In this document: positions 9,198 through 16,331 of the stretch, piece by piece
Layout of the letters: every line of letters starts with the position of its first letter
Position numbering within the stretch: the stretch's first letter is position 1
NCBI GenBank assembly: GCA_965198715.1
Contig: CBDAPV010000001.1
Coordinates: forward strand, 2,418,001 to 2,482,000
Length of the DNA stretch: 64,000 nt
DNA from: RH-AL1 sp965198715
GTDB lineage: Bacteria; Pseudomonadota; Alphaproteobacteria; Rhizobiales; Beijerinckiaceae
Direction of reading: 5' to 3'
Made by a program: the position numbers and the translations under genes
Notes under the pieces: generated by a model
Told to the model about the DNA's origin: nothing
Seen by the model: the letters and a program-made list of their open reading frames with translations, nothing else
Database searches by the model: none

Positions 9198-9691
9198 TCC
9201 CGTGCTCCAGGAGGCCGCGGCGTGGGCAAAGTCCCACCGGCCGCGTCCCGGGATCCGAGCTGTTTCCGCAGGTCGCGCAGGCGAAGCGTGGCCTCTTCGA
9301 GATGCGCGCGGAAGCGGCTCGGTTCCCAGATCTGGAACTTCTGCCCCTGTCCCACGAACGTCACCTCGTTGGAGATGCGGGCGTGGTCCCTGATCGCGTC
9401 CGAGAGGACCATGCGGCCCTCGCCGTCCACTTTCAGCGTCTCGCTGCGCCCGTAGAGAGCGGTCGAGAACAGGTCCCGTTCCGGCGAATAGGGCGGTTGG
9501 CGCTCGATCAGCTCCGCGATCTCCCGCAGCAGCGAATTGCCACCGCAGTCCAAGGCGTCGGCATCGAGGGAAGGTGTGACGAACAACCCCTCGAAACCGT
9601 CGCGCGCCAGCACCGCCCGGTATGACGCCGGAATCGACACGCGACCCTTGGCATCCACCCGATTGGAGAAGTGCGCAACGAACAGATCCAC
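9194..9691 (-). CDS. mraZ: Transcriptional regulator MraZ
   Basis: 165-residue protein with two tandem AbrB-like MraZ domains (for example DAKGRVSIPASYRAV and DGEGRMVLSDAIRDHA). In other bacteria MraZ binds repeats upstream of its own promoter and controls the dcw cluster. The start is a GTG (9691) giving VDLFVAHFSNRVD, and a G-rich stretch precedes it. It is the first gene of the cell-wall operon here. The DNA repeats 86-120 bp upstream look like its operator. Confidence 0.95.
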   Translation of the reverse strand: MDLFVAHFSNRVDAKGRVSIPASYRAVLARDGFEGLFVTPSLDADALDCGGNSLLREIAELIERQPPYSPERDLFSTALYGRSETLKVDGEGRMVLSDAIRDHARISNEVTFVGQGQKFQIWEPSRFRAHLEEATLRLRDLRKQLGSRDAAGGTLPTPRPPGARE

Positions 9692-9776
9692 GCGATACGC
9701 CCCCTGCCGAGAGGTCCGCAGCCACGGCGAGCGGGCCGCGGGCTGCGGCGCCGGTCATCGCGAAAGGGGCCCGAAG

Positions 9777-9811
9777 CGGGATGGCTTGGGATAGCATGGG
9801 ATTTTGTGGGA
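9777..9811 (+). promoter_or_regulatory. MraZ box: four (T/C)GGGA repeats at exact 10-bp spacing
   Basis: CGGGA (9777-9781), TGGGA (9787-9791), TGGGA (9797-9801) and TGGGA (9807-9811), each followed by a 5-bp spacer. MraZ is known to bind direct TGGGN repeats with 5-bp spacers upstream of mraZ. The block lies about 86-120 bp upstream of the mraZ start. The repeats read on the strand opposite to the gene. Confidence 0.75.
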
Positions 9812-10084
9812 CACAACAGCTGGAGGTCGTGGGCCGCGGTGTGCGGCACGCTGCTCCAGAAGACGCCGATAAGGTTAATGTCGGGTTTTCGTTGGTTCCG
9901 TCGATGCGGTCTCGTCCTCCTCTCGACCGCCGCGTTGGCTTGCGCGGTGCCGCCGGATCGCCGACCTTGTTTTGGCGATCATTGCCACGGCGCGGGCGGT
10001 CTCTGCGCCAACCACACGCCTTCGCCGACGCTTGGTCGGCGCGGGAACAGGAGGTGCTTGCCGCACTCGGCCTCGAGGGCGCCC

Positions 10085-10187
10085 TTGCGAGCAGCGCAAG
10101 CGAAGCAACCCAGGGGTTGCCGAATTGCGCTTGCCGGCGAGGTGCCACACGCGGCCCCTGGGTTGCTTCGCTGCGCTCGCAATGACG
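10085..10187. repeat. REP-like inverted repeat in the mraZ/XRE intergenic region
   Basis: Two imperfect inverted arms of about 30 bp contain TTGCGAGC...GCGAAGCAACCCAGGGG (left, 10085-10114) and its complement, CCCCTGGGTTGCTTCGCTGCG plus GCTCGCAATGACG (right, 10155-10187). The arm sequence is of the type dispersed between genes in alphaproteobacterial genomes. The rest of 9692-10202 has no convincing gene; apart from this repeat and the MraZ box I see nothing in it. Confidence 0.65.
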
Positions 10188-10202
10188 GGGTACCCCAAAC
10201 CA

Positions 10203-10553
10203 TCACTCGGGCTGGTAGCGGTAGTCCTTCGGCGCGGGCGGGAAGGGGCGCTCCTTGCGGGGCTTGGGCGGGCGGTATTCGGCGAGGGCCTCGGCGCGCT
10301 TGGCGGCGGCGGCGGTCAGCGGCACGGTCCAGGGCGGCGGCGCCTCGGTGGCGCGGACGCTGATCTCGAGGCCGAGCGTCTCCAGCGTGCGCATGACCCG
10401 GCCGAGCTCGACGGTGGGCTTGCCGTGCTCGAGGTCGACAAGCCATTCGCGACCGACTTTGGCCTCCTTGGCGAGTTCGAGTTGACGCAGCTTGAGCTGG
10501 CGCCGGCGCGCGCGGATCGCCATCGCGACGTCGAAGGGTTGCTGAATGAGCAT
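10203..10553 (-). CDS. XRE/HipB-like (Y4mF-type) DNA-binding protein, no toxin partner
   Basis: 116-residue protein with an N-terminal helix-turn-helix (residues about 10-65; AIRARRRQLKLRQLELAKEA, then REWLVDLEHGKPTVELGRV). This resembles the Y4mF/HipB antitoxin family. A basic, Pro-rich tail follows. Start is the ATG at 10553; a longer frame upstream is not conserved. No hipA-like gene is adjacent: downstream is a REP-like repeat and upstream is a GST. It is therefore a solitary regulator or orphan antitoxin. Confidence 0.75.
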   Translation of the reverse strand: MLIQQPFDVAMAIRARRRQLKLRQLELAKEAKVGREWLVDLEHGKPTVELGRVMRTLETLGLEISVRATEAPPPWTVPLTAAAAKRAEALAEYRPPKPRKERPFPPAPKDYRYQPE

Positions 10554-10764
10554 GGCTTGTCCTTCCCGGCCCGCGGAAGTCGACGCTCGGCCACATGGCT
10601 TTTTGCGGCGTGGCCGGGCGCCGACGGCAACGAGATCCCGGCGGGGCCGCTCGCCGAAACCGGTGGTGCTCGATTTTGCCGCTCGCCGAAGCTTTGGGGC
10701 CGTTTGCCGACGCCGGGAATGGCGGTTTGCGGCCGGCGCCGGTTCGGCTTGACCCGGCGACAAA

Positions 10765-10776
10765 GGTATATATACC
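10765..10776. promoter_or_regulatory. Perfect 12-bp palindrome GGTATATATACC
   Basis: A perfect palindrome about 210 bp upstream of the XRE gene start, in the region between that gene and the GST gene. HipB-like proteins autoregulate by binding short palindromes, so this is a candidate operator or AT-rich promoter element. Confidence 0.4.
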
Positions 10777-10896
10777 TAGTCGGGATCGATGGAAAGAGGC
10801 TTCGGCCGGTAACTTGCCCTGAGTAGACCGTGTCTCTCACGGCACCGGCAAGGCCGACGCGTTTTCAGTAGCGATCTCTGATGCGGAGGAGCGGCG

Positions 10897-11553
10897 TCAA
10901 AATTCCATCTCCAGCTCCTCAATCTCGATCGGTTCTGCCAGCGCGGCGCCGGTCCACTCGATCATCTCGGGGAGCGCGAGGATCCGCTCGCAATAGGCCT
11001 GGCACGGCGCGTCGAGCGAGATGTGGTAGGTCTTGAAGCGTGTGCAAACCGGCGCGAACATGGCATCGGCGATCGTGCGCTCCGGCCCCATCAGGAACGG
11101 GCCGCCGTGGTCCTTCAGGCAGTTGCGCCAAATCGCGCAGATACGGTCGATGTCAGCCTGCGCCCGCGACCACACCTTGAAGCTGGGATAGTCGCCGCGC
11201 AGGTTCATCGGCAGCGCGGAGCGTAGCGACGAAAAGCCGGAATGCATCTCGCCGCTGATCGAGCGGCAGTACGCCCGGCGTCCGATCTCTGCGGGCAGCA
11301 GCCCGGCGTCAGGCCTGATCTCGGCGAGGTATTCGCCTATGGCGAGATTGTTCCAGATCACCCGCCCCTCGTGGCGAAGGCACGGCACCAGCATCGAAGG
11401 CGAGAGGATCAGGAGCTCGGCCCGGGACGCCAGGTCCGTCACCGGCAGCACGTCCTCCTCGAATGGGAGACCGGAGAACCTGGTCAACAGCCAGCCGCGC
11501 AGCGACCAGGACGAATAGTTCTTGCTGCTGATGGTGAGCGCCGCTTGCGACAT
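10897..11553 (-). CDS. Glutathione S-transferase family protein
   Basis: 218-residue cytosolic GST-fold protein. The N-terminal thioredoxin-like domain starts LTISSKNYSSWSLRGWLLTR, as in the family where the Ser of SSWS-type motifs is in the active-site position. A predicted beta3-alpha3 segment holds the cis-Pro region (SMLVPCLRHEGRVIWNNLAI). The all-helical C-terminal domain includes FLMGPERTIADAMFAPVCTR, with the GST N-capping/hydrophobic staple region. The substrate is not predictable. Start is the ATG at 11553; upstream in-frame sequence is antisense to phaZ. Confidence 0.88.
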   Translation of the reverse strand: MSQAALTISSKNYSSWSLRGWLLTRFSGLPFEEDVLPVTDLASRAELLILSPSMLVPCLRHEGRVIWNNLAIGEYLAEIRPDAGLLPAEIGRRAYCRSISGEMHSGFSSLRSALPMNLRGDYPSFKVWSRAQADIDRICAIWRNCLKDHGGPFLMGPERTIADAMFAPVCTRFKTYHISLDAPCQAYCERILALPEMIEWTGAALAEPIEIEELEMEF

Positions 11554-11661
11554 CGAGCCTCCGTCGGCGGGTGTCGATGTCCAGCGCCGAGGCGCCTGCC
11601 GCCTCCTATATGGCTTGCATGTTGCATGCCGGGCCGGCCGGTAAGCCGGTAGGAGTTGTGG

Positions 11662-12876
11662 ATGATCTATCAGGCTTTCCAAGCGCAGACGACCGCGTTC
11701 GATCTGATGCGGCCCTTCGCATCGATCGCGGCAACGAACCTGCGGCTGCCCTGGCCGGGCATGATCCCCCGCACGCTGTCGACGATGGCCGCGAAGCTCG
11801 ACGTCTTCGCCGCTTTGCGCATCGGCGAGAAACGTCCGCAGTTCGGCATCAAGCCCGTGGCCGTTGGCAATCGGCTCGTGGCCGTCGAGGAGGAGGTCGT
11901 GTCCGCAACGCCCTTCGCCAGCCTGCTGCACTTCAAGAAGGACACCGAGAGTCCGCAGCCGCGCGTGCTCGTCGTAGCGCCGATGTCAGGCCATTTCGCG
12001 ACGCTGCTGCGTGCCACCGTGCAGACGCTGCTCATCGATCACGACGTCTACATCACCGATTGGCACAACATTCGTGACGTGCCGAAGGCGGCCGGCCCGT
12101 TCTCGCTGTCCACCTACGTCGAGGAGGTGATGCATTTCCTGCGCGTGCTGGACGAGGGCACGCATGTGGTCGCGGTCTGCCAGCCCGTGGTGCCGGCGCT
12201 CGCCGCCGCCGCGCTGATGGCGGAGGACGATGACCCGGCGCGACCCAAGAGCCTGACGCTGATGGGCGGCCCGATCGATGCGCGCTGCAATCCCACGGCG
12301 GTCAACAAGCTCGCGACGGGAAAGCCGATCGAATGGTTCGAGCGCAAGCTCACCGACGCCGTACCGTCCGGCTACAAAGGCGCAGGGCGCCGCGTCTATC
12401 CCGGCTTCATGCAGCTCGCCGCCTTCATCGCGATGAACCCGGAGCGCCACAAGAAGGCCTGGGCCGACATGGCGGTGGCGCTGACCAACGGCGACATCAG
12501 GTCCTTCGCGACGACGAAGGACTTCTACGACGAATATTTCGCCGTGATGGACCTCTCCGCCGACTTCTACCTCGAGACGGTCCGGGAGGTGTTCCAGCGT
12601 TACGCGCTGGCGCGCGGCGAGCTCGTCGTGTCCGGCCGTACGGTCGATCCCCGCGCGATCCGCGACATGGCCCTGTTGACGGTGGAGGGCGAGCGCGACG
12701 ATATCTGCGGTCTCGGCCAGACCATGGCGGCTCAGGAGCTCTGCTCCAACATTCGTCCCTACCGAAAAATCCATCACGTGCAGACGGGCGTCGGCCACTA
12801 CGGCGTCTTCAGCGGCCGACGGTGGGCGGGCGAAGTCTATCCCAAGGTGCGCGACATGATCGCGATGGCGAACTGA
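11662..12876 (+). CDS. phaZ: Intracellular polyhydroxyalkanoate depolymerase PhaZ
   Basis: 404-residue alpha/beta-hydrolase that mobilises intracellular PHA granules. AGGAG (11651-11655) stands 6 nt before the ATG at 11662; a TTG at 11656 is less likely. The lipase-box-like VVAVCQPVVPAL carries a nucleophilic cysteine at residue 173, as in i-nPHA depolymerases. The other triad members fit GERDDICG (Asp) and GVGHYGVFSG (His). No phaC or phasin gene is beside it. It converges on the NrtR-type gene. Confidence 0.93.
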   Translation: MIYQAFQAQTTAFDLMRPFASIAATNLRLPWPGMIPRTLSTMAAKLDVFAALRIGEKRPQFGIKPVAVGNRLVAVEEEVVSATPFASLLHFKKDTESPQPRVLVVAPMSGHFATLLRATVQTLLIDHDVYITDWHNIRDVPKAAGPFSLSTYVEEVMHFLRVLDEGTHVVAVCQPVVPALAAAALMAEDDDPARPKSLTLMGGPIDARCNPTAVNKLATGKPIEWFERKLTDAVPSGYKGAGRRVYPGFMQLAAFIAMNPERHKKAWADMAVALTNGDIRSFATTKDFYDEYFAVMDLSADFYLETVREVFQRYALARGELVVSGRTVDPRAIRDMALLTVEGERDDICGLGQTMAAQELCSNIRPYRKIHHVQTGVGHYGVFSGRRWAGEVYPKVRDMIAMAN

Positions 12877-12904
12877 GCCAAAGCGCTCGGCGGCCAGCTA
12901 TATG

Positions 12905-13822
12905 CTATCCGCCGGCCAGAGGCAGCTTGGTTCCAGTGACCTCGCGCTCGGCGAGTACGCCGCGGCGGAAACGATAGAGCTTGGCCGGCCTGCCTCCGGT
13001 GGCGGTCGCCATGGCGCCGGTCTCCTCGACGAGTTCCTGCTGCTCGATGAGGCGGCGGAAGTTCTGCTTGTGAAGGAGGCGGCCAGCGAGCGCCTCGACC
13101 GCGCGCTGCAGCTGCAGCAGGGTGAACTCCGGCGCCATCAGCTCGAACACCACCGGGCGATACTTGATCTTGGCGCGCAGCCTGGCGATGCCCGTGGCGA
13201 GGATGCGGCGATGGTCACCGGTCATGCGCGGTCCGGTCGGTATCCCCGGGGCGCCGGCCTCGGCGATGAGCCCAGCCTCGAAGAGCAGCTCGTAGCGCTG
13301 TAGCACGAGATCCTCGTTCCACCCGTAGGGCGGCTGGCCGAAGGCCACGGCGCAGCGTTCGCCGCGGGCGCGGCGCCGCGCATCGTCCGGCGCCGCCTGT
13401 GTCCAGTCGCGCAGCCGCGCCTCCAACGCTCGATCCAAGGCCGGGGAGCCGGCGCGGCGGTCTTCCCAGGGAAAGAACTCGTACCAGTCGCGCCAGGAGG
13501 AGTCCTCCTCGGCGCCGCGCTCGCGGGTCAGCCCGAGATAGCTGATCGAGACCATGCGACCGGCGTCGTCGCCACGGTCGCGGTCGGCGAAGGTATAGAG
13601 CTGCTCGACGTAACCGATGGGCTGACGGGTCTGTTGCTCGACCCAGTCGCGCAGGCCCGATTGCAGCGAGCGGTGCATCAGCTCGAATGGGCCGGACGGC
13701 AGCGCCCGCCCGCCGATCGTCAGCACGCGCGGACGCTCTTCGCGCACCGCCACGAGCACGGCGATGAGGTTGACGACGACGGCTTCCGCCGTGTGCGGCG
13801 GCGACGTGGGGGCGGCAGGCAT
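12905..13822 (-). CDS. NrtR-type (Nudix-related) NAD metabolism regulator
   Basis: About 305-residue protein with an N-terminal degenerate Nudix-like domain (residues about 14-200; LIAVLVAVREERPRVLTIGG). The C-terminal winged-helix DNA-binding domain (about 220-300; YRPVVFELMAPEFTLLQLQR) has the architecture of the NrtR family, which senses ADP-ribose or NAD intermediates and represses NAD biosynthesis genes. No NAD genes are adjacent, so the target is unknown. The start may be the ATG at 13822 or the preceding GTG. Confidence 0.8.
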   Translation of the reverse strand: MPAAPTSPPHTAEAVVVNLIAVLVAVREERPRVLTIGGRALPSGPFELMHRSLQSGLRDWVEQQTRQPIGYVEQLYTFADRDRGDDAGRMVSISYLGLTRERGAEEDSSWRDWYEFFPWEDRRAGSPALDRALEARLRDWTQAAPDDARRRARGERCAVAFGQPPYGWNEDLVLQRYELLFEAGLIAEAGAPGIPTGPRMTGDHRRILATGIARLRAKIKYRPVVFELMAPEFTLLQLQRAVEALAGRLLHKQNFRRLIEQQELVEETGAMATATGGRPAKLYRFRRGVLAEREVTGTKLPLAGG

Positions 13823-13881
13823 CACGGCAAGGTGCCGGCGCCGCCGCCCGCGTCAAGCGCGCGGGTGGCGCATGCTGCCGG

Positions 13882-14292
13882 CTACTTTTGGCAGATGTAG
13901 GTCGCCTCGTTGCCGCCGTTGCCACCTTTCTGGTTGACGACGAAGCAGGGACCGGCGGGCTGCGCCACGATCGAGGCGGCGGGCTGCGGCAGCAGGCCGG
14001 GCGCGGGCTTGGACGGATCGCCCGTGGCGACGACCTCTGACATGATGAAGCCTTGGCGGCCTTCGTAGCTGACCTGGCACCAATCGTCCTTGCACCCGAT
14101 GATGTCGAAGACGGTCGCCTGCGGAACTTCGCCGGTGACCATGTAGTGCTTGCCGGGGCCTTGGTAGAGATAGGTCGTCCAGGTGTTCTGGCCCTGCTCG
14201 GCGAACGCCGGGAACGAGCCCGCGCCGAGCGTGGCGCAGGCTGCCATGACCCCGAGGATGGTCTGCTTCAGGGTCCGGTACGATCGTTCCAT
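13882..14292 (-). CDS. Small secreted SH3-domain-like protein
   Basis: 136-residue protein with a signal peptide ending near FPAFAEQGQ, followed by a bacterial SH3-like segment (about residues 35-85; YQGPGKHYMVTGEVPQATVF, DDWCQVSYEGRQGFIM). The tail contains CFVVNQKGGNGGNEATYIC, which could form a disulphide. Such proteins usually act in the periplasm, often on the cell wall. It diverges from pufL and shares its promoter region, so PpsR-type repression could reach it; that is inference. Confidence 0.75.
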   Translation of the reverse strand: MERSYRTLKQTILGVMAACATLGAGSFPAFAEQGQNTWTTYLYQGPGKHYMVTGEVPQATVFDIIGCKDDWCQVSYEGRQGFIMSEVVATGDPSKPAPGLLPQPAASIVAQPAGPCFVVNQKGGNGGNEATYICQK

Positions 14293-14325
14293 GACGGAAA
14301 CCTTTCTGTGGCGGCTTGCCACGGT

Positions 14326-14343
14326 TGTCATTTTTTGTTGACG
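14326..14343. promoter_or_regulatory. PpsR/CrtJ-type site 1 (TGT-N12-ACG)
   Basis: TGTC (14326-14329), ten bases, GACG (14340-14343): one mismatch from the PpsR/CrtJ consensus TGT-N12-ACA. It is the upstream member of a pair in the 140-bp region between the SH3 gene and pufL, and lies about 90 bp from the pufL start. PpsR dimers commonly bind paired sites cooperatively. Confidence 0.6.
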
Positions 14344-14351
14344 ATTTCTTC

Positions 14352-14369
14352 TGTCAGGTCTTATTGACA
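14352..14369. promoter_or_regulatory. PpsR/CrtJ-type site 2 (perfect TGT-N12-ACA)
   Basis: TGTCAG...TTGACA with TGT at 14352-14354 and ACA at 14367-14369, a perfect consensus half-site pair (extended TGTC-N10-GACA). It lies 64 bp before the pufL start and 26 bp from site 1 centre to centre. TTGACA at 14364-14369 could also serve as a -35 element, so bound PpsR would block polymerase. Confidence 0.75.
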
Positions 14370-14432
14370 GTCGCAAGCGATCTCGGTGCAGCAAGGTGCC
14401 GCAAGACGCGAGTTCGACAGGAGACCGCGCGG

Positions 14433-15275
14433 ATGTCCATGCTCTCGTTCGAACGCAAGTACCGCGTCGGAGGCGGCACGCTCATCGGCGGCTCGACCTT
14501 CGATTTTTGGGTCGGGCCGTTCTGGGTCGGTTTCTTCGGCGTCACGACGATCCTGTGCACCATCGTCGGTACGGCGTTGATCTTCTATGGAGCGGCGATC
14601 GGGCCCACCTGGGCGCCGCTCAAGATCTCGATCGCGCCGCCTGATCTGCGCTACGGCCTCAGCTGGGCGCCCTTGAAGGAGGGCGGGCTGTGGCAGCTCA
14701 TTACCATCTTCGCCACCGGCGCTTTCGTCTCCTGGGCGCTGCGCCAGGTCGAGATCGCCCGCAAGCTCGGCATGGGGCTGCACGCCCCAATCGCCTTCTC
14801 GGCAGCGATCTTCGCCTACGTCGCGCTCGAGATCATCCGCCCGATCCTGATGGGCGCCTGGGGCTACGCCTTTCCCTACGGCATCATGAGCCATCTCGAT
14901 TGGGTTTCGAACACCGGCTATCAGTACCTCCACTTCCACTACAATCCGGCGCACATGCTGGCGGTGACGTGCTTCTTCACCACCGCGCTGGTGCTCGGCA
15001 TGCACTCGGGCGAGATCCTGTCCGCCGCTAACCCCGGCAAGGGCGAGCCGGTCAAGTACGGCGAGCACGAGAGCATCTACTTCCGCGACATGATCGCCTA
15101 CTCGATCGGCGAGCTCGGCATCCATCGTCTCGGCTGGCTGCTCGCGATCAACGCCTCTTTCTGGAGCGCGATCTGCATCATCATTTCTGGACCGTTTTGG
15201 ACCCAAGGATGGCCCTATTGGTACAATTGGTATCTTTCGATCCCGATCTGGTCTTCCCAGGGTTGGGTCAACTAG
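14433..15275 (+). CDS. pufL: Photosynthetic reaction centre L subunit
   Basis: 280-residue membrane subunit of the type II reaction centre, with five transmembrane helices, that binds the special pair, accessory bacteriochlorophyll and quinone QB. The N-terminus MSMLSFERKYRV matches the usual PufL start. Histidines at 154, 174, 191 and 231 match the accessory BChl, special-pair and two iron ligands (153, 173, 190 and 230 in Rhodobacter, offset by one), and H169 matches H168. In the QB pocket, E213 corresponds to Glu212, but the next position is serine where Asp or Asn is usual. A GGAG lies upstream. No pufBA precedes it. Confidence 0.98.
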   Translation: MSMLSFERKYRVGGGTLIGGSTFDFWVGPFWVGFFGVTTILCTIVGTALIFYGAAIGPTWAPLKISIAPPDLRYGLSWAPLKEGGLWQLITIFATGAFVSWALRQVEIARKLGMGLHAPIAFSAAIFAYVALEIIRPILMGAWGYAFPYGIMSHLDWVSNTGYQYLHFHYNPAHMLAVTCFFTTALVLGMHSGEILSAANPGKGEPVKYGEHESIYFRDMIAYSIGELGIHRLGWLLAINASFWSAICIIISGPFWTQGWPYWYNWYLSIPIWSSQGWVN

Positions 15276-15326
15276 TCCGATGCAAAACGACGTCCGATCG
15301 AACCTCTTCAACCGGCAAGGTGTCTA

Positions 15327-16331
15327 ATGGCGCGTTTCCACACGCTCTACAGCGCACTCCAGTTCCAAGGCCCGGATGATCGCGGCCTCAATCCCCCGCC
15401 GATCCCACGAGTCGGCGGCAAGCCTTTCATCGCTCATTCAAAGCTATTCGGACGCATCGGCGAACTTCAGCTCGGCCCTATCCACCTCGGCATTCCAGGC
15501 ATCATCTCGATCATCACCGGCTTCGTCGCCATCGAGATCATCGGCCTCAACATGTGGGCCTCGGTGGACTGGAACATCCTGCGTTTCGCCAAGCTCCTGC
15601 CGTTCCTGGCTCTGGATCCGCCGGATGCCAAGTACGGGCTCTCCTTCCCGCCACTGCACGAGGGCGGCTGGTGGCTGCTGGCCGGGTTCTTCCTCACCGT
15701 CTCGATCCTGTCCTGGTGGACCCGTATGTACACGCGGGCACGCGCCACCGGTCTTGGTACCCACGTGCCCTGGTGTTTCGCCTCGGCGATCTGGCTCTAC
15801 CTGGTGCTCGGTTTCATCCGGCCGTTGCTGATGGGCTCTTGGTCCGAGGCGGTGCCCTTCGGGATCATTCCGCACCTGAACTGGACCGCCACCTTCTCGG
15901 TGCGCTACGGCAACCTCTTCTACAACCCGTTCCACATGCTCTCGATCACCTTCCTCTACGGGTCGGCGGTGCTGTTCGGCATGCACGGCGGCACCATCCT
16001 CGCCGTAACCAAGTTCGGCGGCGATCGCGAAACCCACGAGATCGTTGATCGCGGCACCGCGGCTGAGCGTGCCAGCCTGTTCTGGCGCTGGACGATGGGT
16101 TTCAATGCCACCTACGAGTCGATCCATCGCTGGGGCTGGTGGTTCGCCACTCTGACGACGCTGACGGGCGGCATCGGCATTCTGATCACGGGCACCGTCG
16201 TCGATAATTGGTACCTGTGGGGCGTCAAGCACGGTATCGCGCCGGAATACCCCAGCATTTATCATAACCTCCCGGCTATTCCGAAAGAGGCGATCGACGT
16301 GAAGCAGCCTTACATCGTGGTGCCGCGATGA
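15327..16331 (+). CDS. pufM: Photosynthetic reaction centre M subunit
   Basis: 334-residue partner of PufL with five transmembrane helices that binds the special pair and quinone QA. Conserved ligands are H183, H203, H220, E235 and H267 (Rhodobacter M182, 202, 219, 234 and 266, offset by one). FLYGSAVLFGMHGGTI carries the tyrosine equivalent to M210. The C-terminal extension (about residues 300-334) is of the kind seen when a cytochrome subunit docks on the periplasmic side. It starts 51 bp after pufL, with AAGG upstream, and overlaps pufC by ATGA. Confidence 0.98.
   Translation: MARFHTLYSALQFQGPDDRGLNPPPIPRVGGKPFIAHSKLFGRIGELQLGPIHLGIPGIISIITGFVAIEIIGLNMWASVDWNILRFAKLLPFLALDPPDAKYGLSFPPLHEGGWWLLAGFFLTVSILSWWTRMYTRARATGLGTHVPWCFASAIWLYLVLGFIRPLLMGSWSEAVPFGIIPHLNWTATFSVRYGNLFYNPFHMLSITFLYGSAVLFGMHGGTILAVTKFGGDRETHEIVDRGTAAERASLFWRWTMGFNATYESIHRWGWWFATLTTLTGGIGILITGTVVDNWYLWGVKHGIAPEYPSIYHNLPAIPKEAIDVKQPYIVVPR

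Noticed and set aside
8151..10148. Long reading of rsmH as a 665-residue fusion with an N-terminal extension
   Set aside because: The extension overlaps mraZ in another frame and has no homology; the ATGA overlap at 9197 is the natural start.
14294..14432. pufB/pufA or pufQ hidden in the pufL upstream region
   Set aside because: The gap is only 140 bp, holds the two PpsR-type sites, and has no hydrophobic frame with the LH1 histidine pattern.
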